The notes beneath the pieces were generated by a model. The model was not told the DNA's origin. It saw nothing but the letters and a program-made list of their open reading frames with translations, and searched no databases. A program made the position numbers and the translations under genes. Shown one piece after another: positions 12,169 to 27,719 of a DNA stretch of 64,000 nucleotides; the stretch's first letter is position 1; the number at the start of each line of letters is the position of its first letter. Where the stretch lies: assembly GCF_020921035.1 (NCBI RefSeq), contig NC_063153.1, positions 15,500,001 through 15,564,000 on the forward strand, read 5' to 3'. Source of the stretch: Rhodamnia argentea. Taxonomy: Eukaryota; Streptophyta; Magnoliopsida; Myrtales; Myrtaceae.

Positions 12169-12835
12169 CGCTACTAGTTTGATAGTCTGTCAGTACTATC
12201 AATTTATTTTTTATTATGATCTCCCAATTAATGAAGTTTTTTATGCAAAACACGCGGTAATAGTGTATAAATCTATGATTGACATTGTATCGTTCTTGAC
12301 AGCATTATCGGTGAAGCATTTCTAAAAAAATAATGCCCTAATAAAAATCCCAAAATCATCAAATTAGCAATATTAGTGGGTTTCTCATGAGCTATACAAT
12401 GTTCTGTGCGATGGCACACCATTTAGCAATGACACATTAATAACACCAGTTAATTAGACTACAGATATTCGAAATCTAAACAAAAAAAAAAATTGATGGA
12501 GATTATTATAATCCCAATCATGTCGTGAGACGATTAATTTACATCTGACAGACATTGAGACTTTTTTTCTTGGTAGGATTCTTCGACCAATCATAGAGGC
12601 TAGAGTACATATAATCAACTTAAAAGATGTTTCCTAATTTATTCACAGAGCTGCAGTTGTACAGTTTTTTTTTTTTTTTTTTGGTGGTGATGTTTAGGAA
12701 ATTGAATAGTTTAAGGTAGCTAACTTTTAGTACTTTCCGGAATGAGTCATTCATATCGAGATAAAAATGAATGATAAAGTTTACCCATTCCTAACATTCT
12801 TAACATGTGATTGACTTACTTAATAACTATTCTAA

Positions 12836-13035
12836 GGCACTGTTTGTTTTTATTGAAAAATGAATGATTTGAAAAATATTTTTAAAATTTTCTGTAAGTG
12901 ATAACTTGTTTCAATTGAAAATATTTTCATTATCAATAACAATTTATGTCTAAATATTTCTATGAATAATGAAAATATTTTTCATGTAATTATTTTTATT
13001 TTTTAAATCATTCATTTTTCCCACCGAACAAACGG
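12836..13035. mobile_element. Family 3 inverted-repeat element in intron 2 of ALDH copy 2
   Basis: Left end GGCACTGTTTGTTT followed by 'gaaaaatgaatgattt'. The complement of the right end reads GTCTCCGTTTGTT followed by 'gggaaaaatgaatgattt'. About 200 bp long, able to fold back over most of its length, and non-coding. The best preserved member of the family in this window. Target duplication unclear. Confidence 0.6.
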
Positions 13036-16000
13036 AGACTTAGTTTTTCACATTTGTTTTGAACACTTGGAATGCCTCTTTTGACTACTAGTCATCAAAC
13101 ATGTGGGTCAATTCACATCGGGTTGAAAATAATCCCACCACCCAAATTGACCCATTTAGCCTTTTTGACTCATTTTCATATAATACAAATCTAGTGTCCT
13201 ATACCTAACGCAACGCATACCCAACTTGACCTATATTGCTAAATTACTTTCATATTTAACCCAATTTACCCAAACTAAAGTAAGAGTGCGGCGTAAGTGA
13301 TCACGAGATCGGGTGAGAGAGAGTTATAGATTTGGGTTGGGTTTAAGAAAGTTGTGAACCTAAATAACACCTATATTTTTTTTGGGTTTTACCATTCTAA
13401 ACCTATTTATGACTTATTTACAGGATATAGATAACTCATATAATAACTCAGCCCATCAAATATGAGTTAAGAATGAGTAACCCTTTTTTTTTCTTAAAGG
13501 TTTATTACACTTGACATGTCTAGTTTTAGCATTTTTGCTAGGAACATATGCTTTTGGTTCATTTTCTTGCGTTTAGAGAAGCATACTGGATGATACATGC
13601 CTAGTGTTATCTCAATACAATATGCTAGAACAATCGGATTACAAAACGACGTGTCAAATTATAAGGTTCTTGAATGTGGCTCACTTGTTTAAAAGATCAT
13701 TTATAGTTTGGCACATCACTTAGTAAATTAACTTTTGAAATCAGTTTGAATAAGTGTGGCATTGTTCGATTTCAATTAGTAACTCATCTTGGACCGAAAA
13801 AAATTTAGTAACGTAAGTCCTTTTTTTTGTTTCTTGTCTTTTAATTTTCGTTTCACATAGCTAAATTTATGTAGTTCTATCTAAACCTCCAAAACATAGT
13901 TTAGCCCCATTTCATTCTGGATTCTATTGTTCACGTATTTTCACTTTTGTATGACCTATGACTATAAATCATATCACTAGCAAAGGGGAAGGATCATGTC
14001 GAAATTCGCAGACTTAATCGAAGAGCACATAGATGAACTGGCAGCTTTGGACACTATAAATGGGGGAAGCTATTCAGCTCCGGCAAGGCCTTGGAAATCC
14101 CTCACGCAGCCATGCTGCTCAGGTACTATGCCGGTGCAACGGACAAGATCCATGGCGAGGTACTAAAGATGTCACGTGAGCTTCAAGGGTACACGCTGCG
14201 GGAGCCGGTTGGCGTGGTTGGGCACATCATCCCCTGGAATGCCCCGACCACCGTGTTCATGATGAAGGTTGCGCCCGCACTGGCGGCTGGTTGTACCATG
14301 GTTGTGAAGCCCGCCGAGCAAACCCCTCTATCAGCTCTCTTTTACGCTACCTTGGCTAAGAAGGTATGTCAATCTGACTCAAAAAAGTTAATTTGTAAGA
14401 GCATAAGTCATTTTTCTAGCATATAATTGTACTAATAAGCAAGTCTTAATTTCTAACAACTAGTTTTCACCTGACAAAATGAAAGAATCTGGTTATTTGT
14501 TAGTCTAGAAGTGATGGTTAAGCTTTCTAGTAATAATGTTCCACTGGTTTTGAATCAAAATTCTGAATACAGCAATACAATTGCAGCTGAAAACCCTATT
14601 TTGAACATTATGTCAGGAAAAAAAAAGGATATACCAGGAAATTGATGAGGTAATTTTTTTGCCTAAAATCTTGGTTTGCTTTTCATCAGGCCGGTATTCC
14701 TGATGGAGTGATCAATGTCGTAAACGGTTTTGGACCAACGGCCGGTGCGGCGATAAGCAGTCATATGGACATTGATATGGTACGAATAAGAGTTCTTTCT
14801 TTGAGATGACACAACATTGGTTGAACTTGATATAAATATGCTTGTCAATTTTTAGCTTTTAAATGATGCAGCATTAAAACCTCACTTCAGGTCAGTTTTA
14901 CGGGATCTACGGAAGTAGGTAGCATAGTGATGCAGGCCGCGGCGACAAGCAATTTGAAACAAGTTTCGCTTGAATTGGGTGGGAAATCGCCTCTTATAGT
15001 CTTTGATGATGCTGATTTGGATAGTGCTGCTAATCTTGCTCTTACCGGTATCCTATTAAACAAGGTACAGTGTCTGAACTTTTTATGGCAATTACGAAAA
15101 CAAAGATAAGCTCCTACTACTTGAAATCATGACGGTTTCTCGATTCCACTCTCTGTTTAGGGAGAAATATGTGTTGCAGGCTCTCGTGTCTATATTCAGG
15201 AAGGGATCTATGAAGAGTTCGAGAAGAAGCTAGTGGCGAAGGTGAAGGCTTGGTTGGTCGGTGACCCATTTGATCCGAACGTCCGTCAAGGGCCGCAGGT
15301 AAGAACGAACAAAATCAAGTAGCAAGAACAGGCTAGATCTTGCGATAAAGCATATGGTTGAAAATTAGCCTGACACGAATTACGGAAAATTCTAGGTCGA
15401 TAAGAAGCAGTTTGAGAAGATACTTTCTTACATCGAGCATGGAAAGAGGGAAGGAGCCACGCTTTTGACTGGCGGTGCGCCTCTGGGCACCAAAGGGTAC
15501 TACATTCAGCCAACAATCTTCACAAATGTTAAGGTACACTACCAATCCACAGCCCATTCCTTAAAGAACATGAACCTTTGTTTTGAGAGTAACTAAACTT
15601 CTGTCTGTTCTACATTTTCGTCTGATTCTCTCCCTTCATCAGGAGGACAACGTGATCGTGAAGGATGAGATTTTCGGCCCCGTCATGTCGCTCATGAAAT
15701 TCAAGTGAGTACAAGCCGCTATTCGTCCCCGAGATTAGTACCTATCCCAGTTCGGATGCAATTGAGCAAGCACTATCTCTAACAGAACCAAACAGAGAGG
15801 GTTATCAAAGTATATTGTGCTCCAATCAACATTTTACAATGGATTGCAGGACCACGGAGGAGGTGATCAAGAGGGCCAATGATACGAGGTATGGTCTAGC
15901 GGCAGGGATTCTGACGAAGAACATAGATCTAGCAAACACAGTGTCAAGGTCAATCCGAGCGGGCATCATCTGGATAAACTGCTACTTTGCATTCGACAAC

Positions 16001-16183
16001 GACTGTCCTTACGGCGGCTACAAGATGAGTGGCTTTGGGAGAGATCTTGGTTTGGACGCCCTCCACAAATACTTACATGTGAAATCTGTTGTGACCCCAA
16101 TTTATAACTCTCCATGGCTTTGAGAGATTTTATGGGGGTGGAAAGCTTTGCATCATATGATGGCTTAAATAATGAATAATTAA

Positions 16184-16424
16184 GGGTGTGTTTGTTTGAG
16201 TGAAAGCAATTTCCACAAAATAATTTTTTGAACTTTCACGCATTTGGTTTTACTTAAATTGATCAGTCAATGAAAAATCATTTATGGTAAAAAAAAATTG
16301 CATGCTTAAAGTCAGGAAAATGAATTTTCTACCTTGAAAAGGGGAAGAGCATTTCCTAGAAAAATGATTTTTCGCAAAGCACTTCCCTTTATCCTGAAAT
16401 TTTCTTCGAAACAAACACAGCATA
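16184..16424. mobile_element. Inverted-repeat element inserted in the 3' flank of ALDH copy 2
   Basis: Left end GGGTGTGTTTGTTTGAG. The complement of the right end reads CTGTGTTTGTTTCGAAG. Interior arms mirror each other around about 16310. Flanking bases align on both sides with an uninterrupted stretch in copy 1 (around 6380-6410), which serves as an empty site. The insertion therefore followed the duplication. Confidence 0.6.
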
Positions 16425-16957
16425 CTATTCATGGCATAATTTACAAGAAAAGGAATGTAGATCGTTTTTCGCACTCGCATGATGTAAAAAGGTTTCATGC
16501 TACAAACCGGGCAGCTTTTGTGGGCAATTTCTTTGTTGTCTATCCTCAAAAGTTTTCCTTATACTGACATCTTTTCTTACAATATTTTTGACTAAGCAAT
16601 CATTTGATCCAATGTAATTTATGTAATTAAATCCAATGCGAGAGGTTATCAGTGTATATGGGCTGCAAGGTTTTCTCAACCTCACATCATATCCATATAC
16701 TGGTTGTAAGGTTTCCTCGAGATCGCGTATATGAACTTGCATGCCAGTAAAATCGACACTCCGATACAATCCGAATCGATGCGGAATGGGAACGGAATGT
16801 AATGTGACCTAGGTTTGTTTTCTTAGGTTCAGCCTATGTGTTAAATTGTTTGCACGGACATTTCTTCGCCTCCTTCACGCGCATTAATTATAGGAGGATT
16901 TCACATAAAAAGGTTGAAGTCGAGCCATCTTCTCAAAAAAGTGTACATAATGTAATT

Positions 16958-17704
16958 GGAAAAAGTATAAAAAAAGTCCTAAACCTATTGAATTGCTATC
17001 AATTCAGTCCTAAACTATTTTTTAGTGCCAATTCAGTTCTAAATCTTTTGCATTTGTGCCAATTCAGTCATAAATCCTTTCATTTGTGCCAATTGAGTCA
17101 ACCCAACCTATTTTGATCGAAAATCGCTGATGTGGACGTCGGTTGTCCTATGTGGCATAGTTGGTATTGACGTGGACATTTTTTTAATATTATCTTTAAA
17201 TATTTTTATATTTTTTGGTTTTTTCTTTTTTTCTTTTCTTGCACTTTGTTTTATTGGAGGCCAACAAGGGTCGCTAGCCCTCGCCTGGGGTTGGCGGGGG
17301 TCAACCGACGACTCTTGCCGGCCCCCAATCAAACAAAAAAGTTCAAGAAAAGAAAAAGAAGAAAAAGAATAAATCAAAAAAATTATTAAAAATATTTAAA
17401 ATTGTATAAAAATATTTTAAAAAATATCCACCTCTGCACCAACCATATCACATAGGACAATCGACGTCCACATCAACAATTTTTGGCCAAAATTGACTAG
17501 ATTGACTCAATTGGCACAAATGCAAAAAGCTTATGACTAAACCGACACCAATAAAAGGTCTAAGATTGAATTGACACTAATACCAAATGTTTAGAACTGA
17601 ATTGACATTAAAAAATGATTTAGGATTGAATTGGCATCGAAAAAAGGTTTATGATTGAATTGGCACCCATACAATAGGTTTATGACTTTTTTGACACTTT
17701 TCCC
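16958..17704. mobile_element. Inverted-repeat element, family 1, longest copy
   Basis: The ends pair over 19 positions with few mismatches (left GGAAAAAGTATAAAAAAAG, complement of right GGGAAAAGTGTCAAAAAAG). Arms of about 350 bp follow, each built of repeated 'ctaaacctattg' and 'caattcagtcctaaa' phrases. The core at 17255-17330 is GC-rich and self-complementary ('agccctcgcctgggg'). There is no coding capacity and no clear target duplication. Related copies in this window lie at 90, 10607, 47501, 50655 and 59400. Confidence 0.65.
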
Positions 17705-18914
17705 TAATGGACATTGTCTTAAAGAAAGGGTCCAAGCTTTGCCGCTCGACCAAATCTCAGCCGGCAGCATTTCCAGCTACAAGAGCGGTGCCAATTTTGT
17801 CTGAGAGTGCGTTTGTTTAATTGAAAATGAACAATTTTTTATGAAACGATCGCTAATATCACTCACAAAAATAAATGAACGAAAAGAATTTTATCGTTCT
17901 AAAAATATTACAGCTACTAGACTTCTATTGGATGTACAAGGCTCTATTTATAACACAACATATGAACACAATGAAAGGGAAAATATGCAGAGGATACTTT
18001 GCTAATTGTATATGACTAGTTCCTAACTAAAGAATTGATTTGCTCAACCACTTCAGGGAAAGGAACGGTATCTCCAACAAACCGCATCTCCGAACGGTGC
18101 ACGCCCACACGAACAAGGGGGGCTCGCGGCTGAAGACCACAAAGAAAAGGACAGAAAATTCTCAGCGAAAGACAGAAAACAAAACAGGGACAGAGAAGAG
18201 GAAAGCAAGTCGGGAAGTGTTTTCTCCTTTGTCTGCTTTCCCCTTTTTCTTTTCCTCTACTTGGTGCCTGCCTTCCAATGTTTCATCTTTTAGATCCAGG
18301 ACGAAACCATTCGATCAACCTGCACGACCAATCAGTCAAAGATGTCGCAGGCGTTATGCTCGCAACGATTTTTTTTTTTTTTTTTTGGGTGCCCGCCTCA
18401 ATATCAAAGACTTGAGCAAGTGAGAAAGAAGAAGAAAAACCTGAAAGAAGTTGCAAATTTTAAAATTTGCTCCCTCTTCGGCCACTGGGAAAAGCTAGAC
18501 GGTCAGTGAGTTCGGACCATTATTTGAGACTAACTCGGCAACCTCATATCCCAAGACAATGACCATATTAATCATTTTTTTTCTTAGAAAACAGCTCCAC
18601 TTTATAGCTTTTTTTGAAAATTTCTTCATTGATTATCACTGTCTACAGGAGCAAATCATGCATAACATGAAAAAAGCTTTTCAAGCATATTCTTCCCCCT
18701 GGACATAATCTGTTTAGGAATGAGAAACTAATCATTTTTTATGCAGCCGGCTTAAGGAGATCATATACAATATCTTTTATCTGTTATTATTCGGGTGTCA
18801 GATAAGAGAAAGATCCCTTTGCTAAAAACGCCAAATCAAGAAGCACCAGTCCACTAGTATAAGAATCCGACCCCTCCCTGGAACTTAACAGGAGAGCTCG
18901 GACGCATTACTGTA
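17705..18914. other. Upstream region of ALDH copy 3, no gene seen
   Basis: Includes a family 3 fragment near 17810-17900 ('gtgcgtttgtttaattg') and a poly-T run at about 18369-18386. The open frame across 18040-18423 is lysine-rich low-complexity sequence ending in the poly-T run, so I do not call it a gene. A possible weak TATA-like 'agtataag' lies near 18857. Confidence 0.4.
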
Positions 18915-22160
<3,246 letters not shown>

Positions 22161-23127
22161 AAGATTTTGAAGGGAAAGATCATGGGTGGCCGCTGGAATT
22201 TGATGCGCTCGAGAGAACTTTGTTTAACAAGCTGATCACAACTCGTCTTTCAATGTCCTTCAATGCTCAATTCCTTGCGCCTTACAACTTCATGTGCCTT
22301 TCCTTTCTAAGTCAATGCATTTCGATTTCGCGTCATTTCTATTCCCCAACGCATTTACTACCAGTCGCACTTAGATTTTCGTAGAATTCAGCAAATCCAT
22401 TTTGAAGTGCCTTTCGCGCTCGAATTTCAAAACGCGGACCTGATGGGCTAATAATACGACCTAGAAGGGAGGGATTGAATAGATAGAATGATGATTAAAA
22501 ATTTTTGCGAAATAGAAGTCAACAGCACCCCGAAACGAATTATGATTTAATATGCACGGAGGACGTTGATAATAGTTATTATGTGATGGCGGTGCTAGGG
22601 AGCGAATTTTAACAATAATGATCTGAAAAAGTAAAGCACACCACGATTTATAGTGATTCGGTTTAATCCCTACCTTATGTTTACCCTTCGGATAACGGCC
22701 TTAATGTGGATTGGGTTCCATAATAATCTTCGAGCAAGTTAGATCGACAAGTATTGCTCCTATCAATCGATAGATCATACCATCGGAATATAATCACCGA
22801 TCTTACACTTACACATTCAACCTCGTTACAATAGCAAAGTAGCTTAAACCTTGACCTATAAGATTAAGAAAAATTGACACTCTTAAATGGTTTAAAGCGT
22901 GTTTGTCGTCGTCGCTTAAACCATGAGTTCGTATCGTGACCGCCACGTGTGACGTGACAGAGATCGGTCTGGTTTTTACTCTCGTTGACATGAAAAGTCA
23001 TTAAATGAATAGAAGTAATTGTCGGTTCGGTTTAATCCGGTCCGATCGGTTCGGATTTTTCAACCCCCTCCCGATGCTGACTGCTGACTGCTGAGGCGCT
23101 GCCCTCAAAAAATCGAGAGGGCTAAAG
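22161..23127. other. Intergenic between ALDH array and MSH7
   Basis: No gene is visible. 22440-22990 has the look of a decayed interspersed repeat ('ttatagtgattcggtttaatcc', split here by context), but I cannot name it. From about 23080 the sequence becomes GC-richer, as expected for the MSH7 promoter and leader. Confidence 0.4.
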
Positions 23128-23135
23128 TTGGCGCG
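23128..23135 (+). promoter_or_regulatory. E2F-like site in the MSH7 promoter
   Basis: TTGGCGCG fits the relaxed plant E2F consensus TTSSCGSS and lies 88 bp before the MSH7 start codon. E2F sites are common in replication and mismatch-repair genes, which fits expression in S phase. A single short match, so only suggestive. Confidence 0.45.
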
Positions 23136-23222
23136 CTCGAAGTTCCAGTCATTACTTCGGCTTCTCCCTCTCTTCTTCCTCTTCTTATTCCTCCTCCATT
23201 TCTGCGCCTAAAAACCTCCGCA

Positions 23223-26200
23223 ATGCAGCGTCAGAAGTCCATCCTCTCCTTCCTCAGGCCCTCGTCGGAGAGCCAGAGCTCCGGCCTCCCGTCGACTCAG
23301 CCTTCGGCGAACCACCACCAGCAGAACGCCGCCGTCCCGGGCAAATGCGCGGTCGGCTCGTCCGCGGAAGTACGAGGCACCGACACTCCGCCGGAGAAGG
23401 TCCCGCGCCAGATTCTCCGGTCGAGCGACGAGGACGGCGGTCCCTCTCTGTTCTCCAGCATCATGCGCAAGTTTGGTAGGGTCGACGGTGGAGAGAAGAC
23501 GAACGATCGGTACTTTTTCCCTATCCATCGGAGAAATGCCGGGGATTTTTGCTTGCTAATTTTTGGATGCCTTTTCTATATCGTTTGGTGCTTCTGCTTT
23601 TATTTTTTTGCTTCTATTTTCCCTTTAATTAAGCGAGTACTTTTGCTTGAAGCTGTGTTTCTGTTTGAATTAAGGTCGAGGAACAGCGTGCAGATGTGTA
23701 TGATTACTCTTTATTTTTTTTCACAGTTTTGATTGTTGTGTTCTAGCGAGAAAACCACGTTGATAGAACTCAGCTAGATGTTAGTTTGATTTTGTCAAAA
23801 TTTGCTTTTAGTACTAGCCTATGTTCAAGCTGTGTCATTGTGAAGCTACAGTCTTTCAATAAACGTTTAATTTTAGGTTTATAACGTGATACCTGCTTTA
23901 GCAATGGTTTAGGTTGAAATTCTTGTGATGTGCTGGTTCCTTCACTTCCCTTTGACTGTGCCACATAATGTCAGAACCCATATGTTTGTATCGCATTCCA
24001 GGGGAGGTGTTGAGTCTGCATAAGGCTCTTGTTTAGAAATGATCAAACACAAACAAACACGGAACTTCCATGAACTTATTCCCCTGTGCCCCACGAGTGT
24101 GTGTGTGGCTAAGGGCTACTTCTATTTCTTCTCATCGGGTGTATTGATATTGATTCTGTGCATCGTGACGCTTCTATGTCCATGAACTGTCATACATATA
24201 TGGATACCTGTTTTTTTCTTAATTAGCTTCTCTTTCTCCATTGGGCTACTCAAAACTTACTTTTGCAGGCACAATTCACAGTCGCACAATGGTACATCTA
24301 AGGCTTCCCCTCCATTTGATAAAGTCAGTGACCTCAGCGGTCATCCTAGAAAGGACAATGATTTCAAGTTCAGCAAGAAGGTTGATCGAGAATGTTTCAT
24401 GGAAATTGAAAGTGACAGTGACATTCTTGGTCCTGAAACCCCAGGTGTTAGACCCCTTGTGCCTCGATTTAAGCGAGTTCAAGAGGAAACTCCTAAGTTA
24501 GAGGCTAAACATGACTCATCCTCTTTCAATCCTGGAAAAAAGTTGAAAATTCTCCATGACTCTATTCGCAAATCGTCAAATAAGAATGAGAAAGACACGC
24601 AGGATCCTACAAGCAAATTTGAGTGGCTTGATCCTTCTCGAATTAGGGATGCTAACAGAAGAAGACCTGATGATCCTCTCTATGACAAGCAGACGCTTTA
24701 CATACCTCCTGAGGCTCTGAGCAAGATGTCAGCTACTCAGAGACAATATTGGAGTGTTAAATGTCAATATATGGATGTCGTGCTTTTCTTTAAAGTGGTT
24801 AGTTTCTTCTGCTTCTCATACTATATATTATGTTGATCATACTGTAGATTTCCAATTGGAGGATGCTTCACTGCAAATTTATAGAATAAGAATGGTTGAT
24901 TTTTTGTTGGTGCATGAGGTGCTTGTCAGGCAAGATATCTGTTCCACATGGGAAAAGTTATTTGTACTTTCCAATCTCTATGGTGCTTCAAGTTCTGCCC
25001 AAGTTTTTGACATGTCTTGGTTCACTAAATCATCTTGTGGTATTGGATCAGAATTCACCCTCTGATTCTAGTAATGGCTCTATATTTCTTTGGTGTCATA
25101 TGTCTAAAAGGTATTGAATGCTTTCCAATGCAGGGAAAGTTTTATGAGCTGTATGAACTGGATGCAGACGTTGGTCACAAAGAGCTTGACTGGAAGATTA
25201 CATTAAGTGGCGTTGGAAAATGTCGGCAGGTATTCTGGATGAATGTTTTAACTCATTTTAGATTTATTGTGAGCCGGTTAGAAGTGGCCGATTAGAAGTG
25301 GGCAATTTACTCAAGAAAGTAGTGAACTGAATTTGATATATTCATTTTCTCTACCCTGCTAACCAGGTTGGAATCTCCGAGAGTGGAATTGACGATGCTG
25401 TTCAGAAACTGGTTGCTCGTGGGTAAGGAAATGACCGACTTTCTACAAAATTATGAAGATTAATCAATTGCCCCAATTTTTCTTTATGGATAAATTAAGA
25501 GCTTGTGTTATTAGTGAGTTTCTTTATATGACATGGTCATTGAGTTGATGAGTTCTAGAAGCCAATTTATGTTATAATGGACTATACTTTTTAGGATGAA
25601 CACAACTTCATCTGGTGCTGCATTGTATGTCTATTTTTCCTGCATCAATGTATATTAGGTTTGCTGTGTCTGTTTTTGAAGATATAAAGTTGGACGAGTG
25701 GAGCAAGCGGAGACATCTGCACAAGCAAAAGCCAGAGGTCCAAATTCTGTAAGCATCCCATTTCTCTTCTTTGCTTATGTGTTCAAATACACGACAGTAA
25801 CATGGCCTCACCTGCTCTATTTGAGGATCATGAACTGATGGACATACTGAAGGTCAGGAAGAATTTGTATCTATGTTGTCCAGTTTTAGCCCTAGATTGG
25901 CTGCCATACTGCACTCTCCTTCACTGTAAGCTCGATAAAGTGGTTTAAGCGTATGGGTTGGAGAATCCCATAGTTACTTGTTCATGGAATTTGTCTGCCT
26001 TCTATATAAATGTAGGTTTCTTTTACCTAATAACTCGGTCTCTTGGGTTGGACTCTCTGAGACGTACTAGAGCCAAGTCTTAATTTTCCATGCCTCATAA
26101 TATTTCAGTTGGCAAGTGGTTCTTGTCTGTTGTATCTCTGTTTGCCAATTTCATATGTGCCTCTTCATTTGGTTTGCATGTGAGAAGTGGTGGTAGACTA

Positions 26201-27688
26201 TCTCATATACATATTCTACCTAGTGTTTAAGTTGTTTAGTTGGAATTTTGACGGTATGAAAATTTATTTGAGAAGCGACATGGACCTGAAGTTTCTTCTG
26301 TTGCTCATCTCTTTATTCCATACCTTGTCTACTTTTTTGCATTTTGCTATTACTTGGAAACAAGCTTTCACCTAGTTTAGCCTTTGAAGAATGCAAGATG
26401 TGCAAATTACGGGAATGCAAGTCAGATTGAAGGCACCGTTTGCTTCTACAGGTCAAGAACATGTGATGATTGTGAATAACTTGTTGCCTTCACTAGATGT
26501 TCTGCGCAGATGAATTAGAACTAGTGGTGTAAAAGAGCGAGATGTAAAATCATCTAATGGATGCTTAGATAGTGAAGTGACTGGTTCAGACGGATGGTGC
26601 ATTGGTCTATTGTTGTTGTGCCTTCTGAGTAATCTCTATGAGTTTCTTACCCACCTATTTGACTGCTACACCAGCCTGAGTTTGCTATTAGTTTTCCATA
26701 TTCTCTTCTAGTCACGAGTTTATGTGAAACCCATGAAGCATTTTCTATCTTTTATTTTGGTGCAAGGAGGTTCGAATTTAGTGCGCTGCGCTTACTTTTA
26801 CTTCAAGTGCTCACCTTAGTATTTTACTGCATCACATGGATTAGGTAATTTCAAGAAAATTGGTTCATGTTATCACTCCATCAACCTCAGTGGATAGCAA
26901 CATTGGCCCTGATGCTGTTCATCTTCTTGCAATAAAAGAGGTTAGTAATTGCGAGATGTAAATATTTTCAACCCAGGTTGATGTATAAGTGTTATCTTGT
27001 CTGCTTTTGCTTTTTGCTTATTTAGCTTATTTAGCTTATTCCTTTGTTGGTAGTGGATACTCCCATGATATGTTTCATTTGCACGCCTTTATCTCTAGAT
27101 GATATAAGCACTTCACAGTGCCATCGATGAAAACTGAAGCATAGAGGTAGACTTTTGCATTTACTCTTTCTCTGATGATGTATGAATTGGGCATGAAGTC
27201 AACCTTTACTAGTCGCGATGCATTACTTTAAGCAATAACTGTCATCCCCGGAAACTAAGTGAAGATGAGGCTCGTTATCAACAAAATGATTCCAAAGGTC
27301 CTCATTGGATAACGAAATTTATTCTGATATGGAATAAATAAGGTATTAGATAAGTTGCCATTGATAGTGTATATATTAAAATTTTCGCCACACATGAAAT
27401 TGTGAGGTTGCTTCTAAGGTTGGTGTTCTTACCGTTTTTTGTTTTAGGGGGAATATGGACAAGAGAGCAGTTCAATTGCTTATGGTTTTGCTTTCGTTGA
27501 TTGTGCTGCTCTGAAGTTTTGGGTTGGTTCCATTAATGATGATGCTTCTTGTGCCGCGTTGGGGGCTCTGTTGATGCAGGTACTCATTTCTGTCTTCTTA
27601 TTCTCAGCGTGTACCGCTCTGCTAATTTAAACCACTAACTTCAAATCTTGTTGCAGGTAGCACCCAAGGAAGTAATATATGAGAGCAG

Positions 27689-27719
<31 letters not shown>

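Larger units (their letters stand above)
11118..16123 (+). pseudogene. ALDH2C4/REF1-like aldehyde dehydrogenase, copy 2, single frameshift
   Basis: Closest relative of copy 1, with the same nine exons: 11118-11232, 11615-11757, 13981-14363, 14690-14779, 14891-15064, 15161-15298, 15396-15533, 15643-15704, 15850-16123. All splice sites are GT-AG, including the exon 6 acceptor that copy 1 has lost. Exon 3 is 383 instead of 384 bases: one base is missing at about 14061-14067, just after codons for LDTIN. Reading on in the old frame meets TAA at 14164-14166, so the product would stop after about 147 residues, before the catalytic domain. Behind the lesion the proper frame is open to the stop, with Glu in ELGGKSP, Cys in GEICVAGSR and the NSPWL end all kept. 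That pattern suggests a recent loss, or a sequencing error in a run of five Gs. Differences from copy 1 include IIPWNAPT (F to A) and EVGSIVMQ. Confidence 0.8.

Noticed and set aside
18040..18423. 127-codon + strand open frame upstream of ALDH copy 3
   Set aside because: Composition is Lys/Arg/Thr-rich without domain, ends in a poly-T derived Phe run, and has no homologous counterpart upstream of copies 1 and 2.
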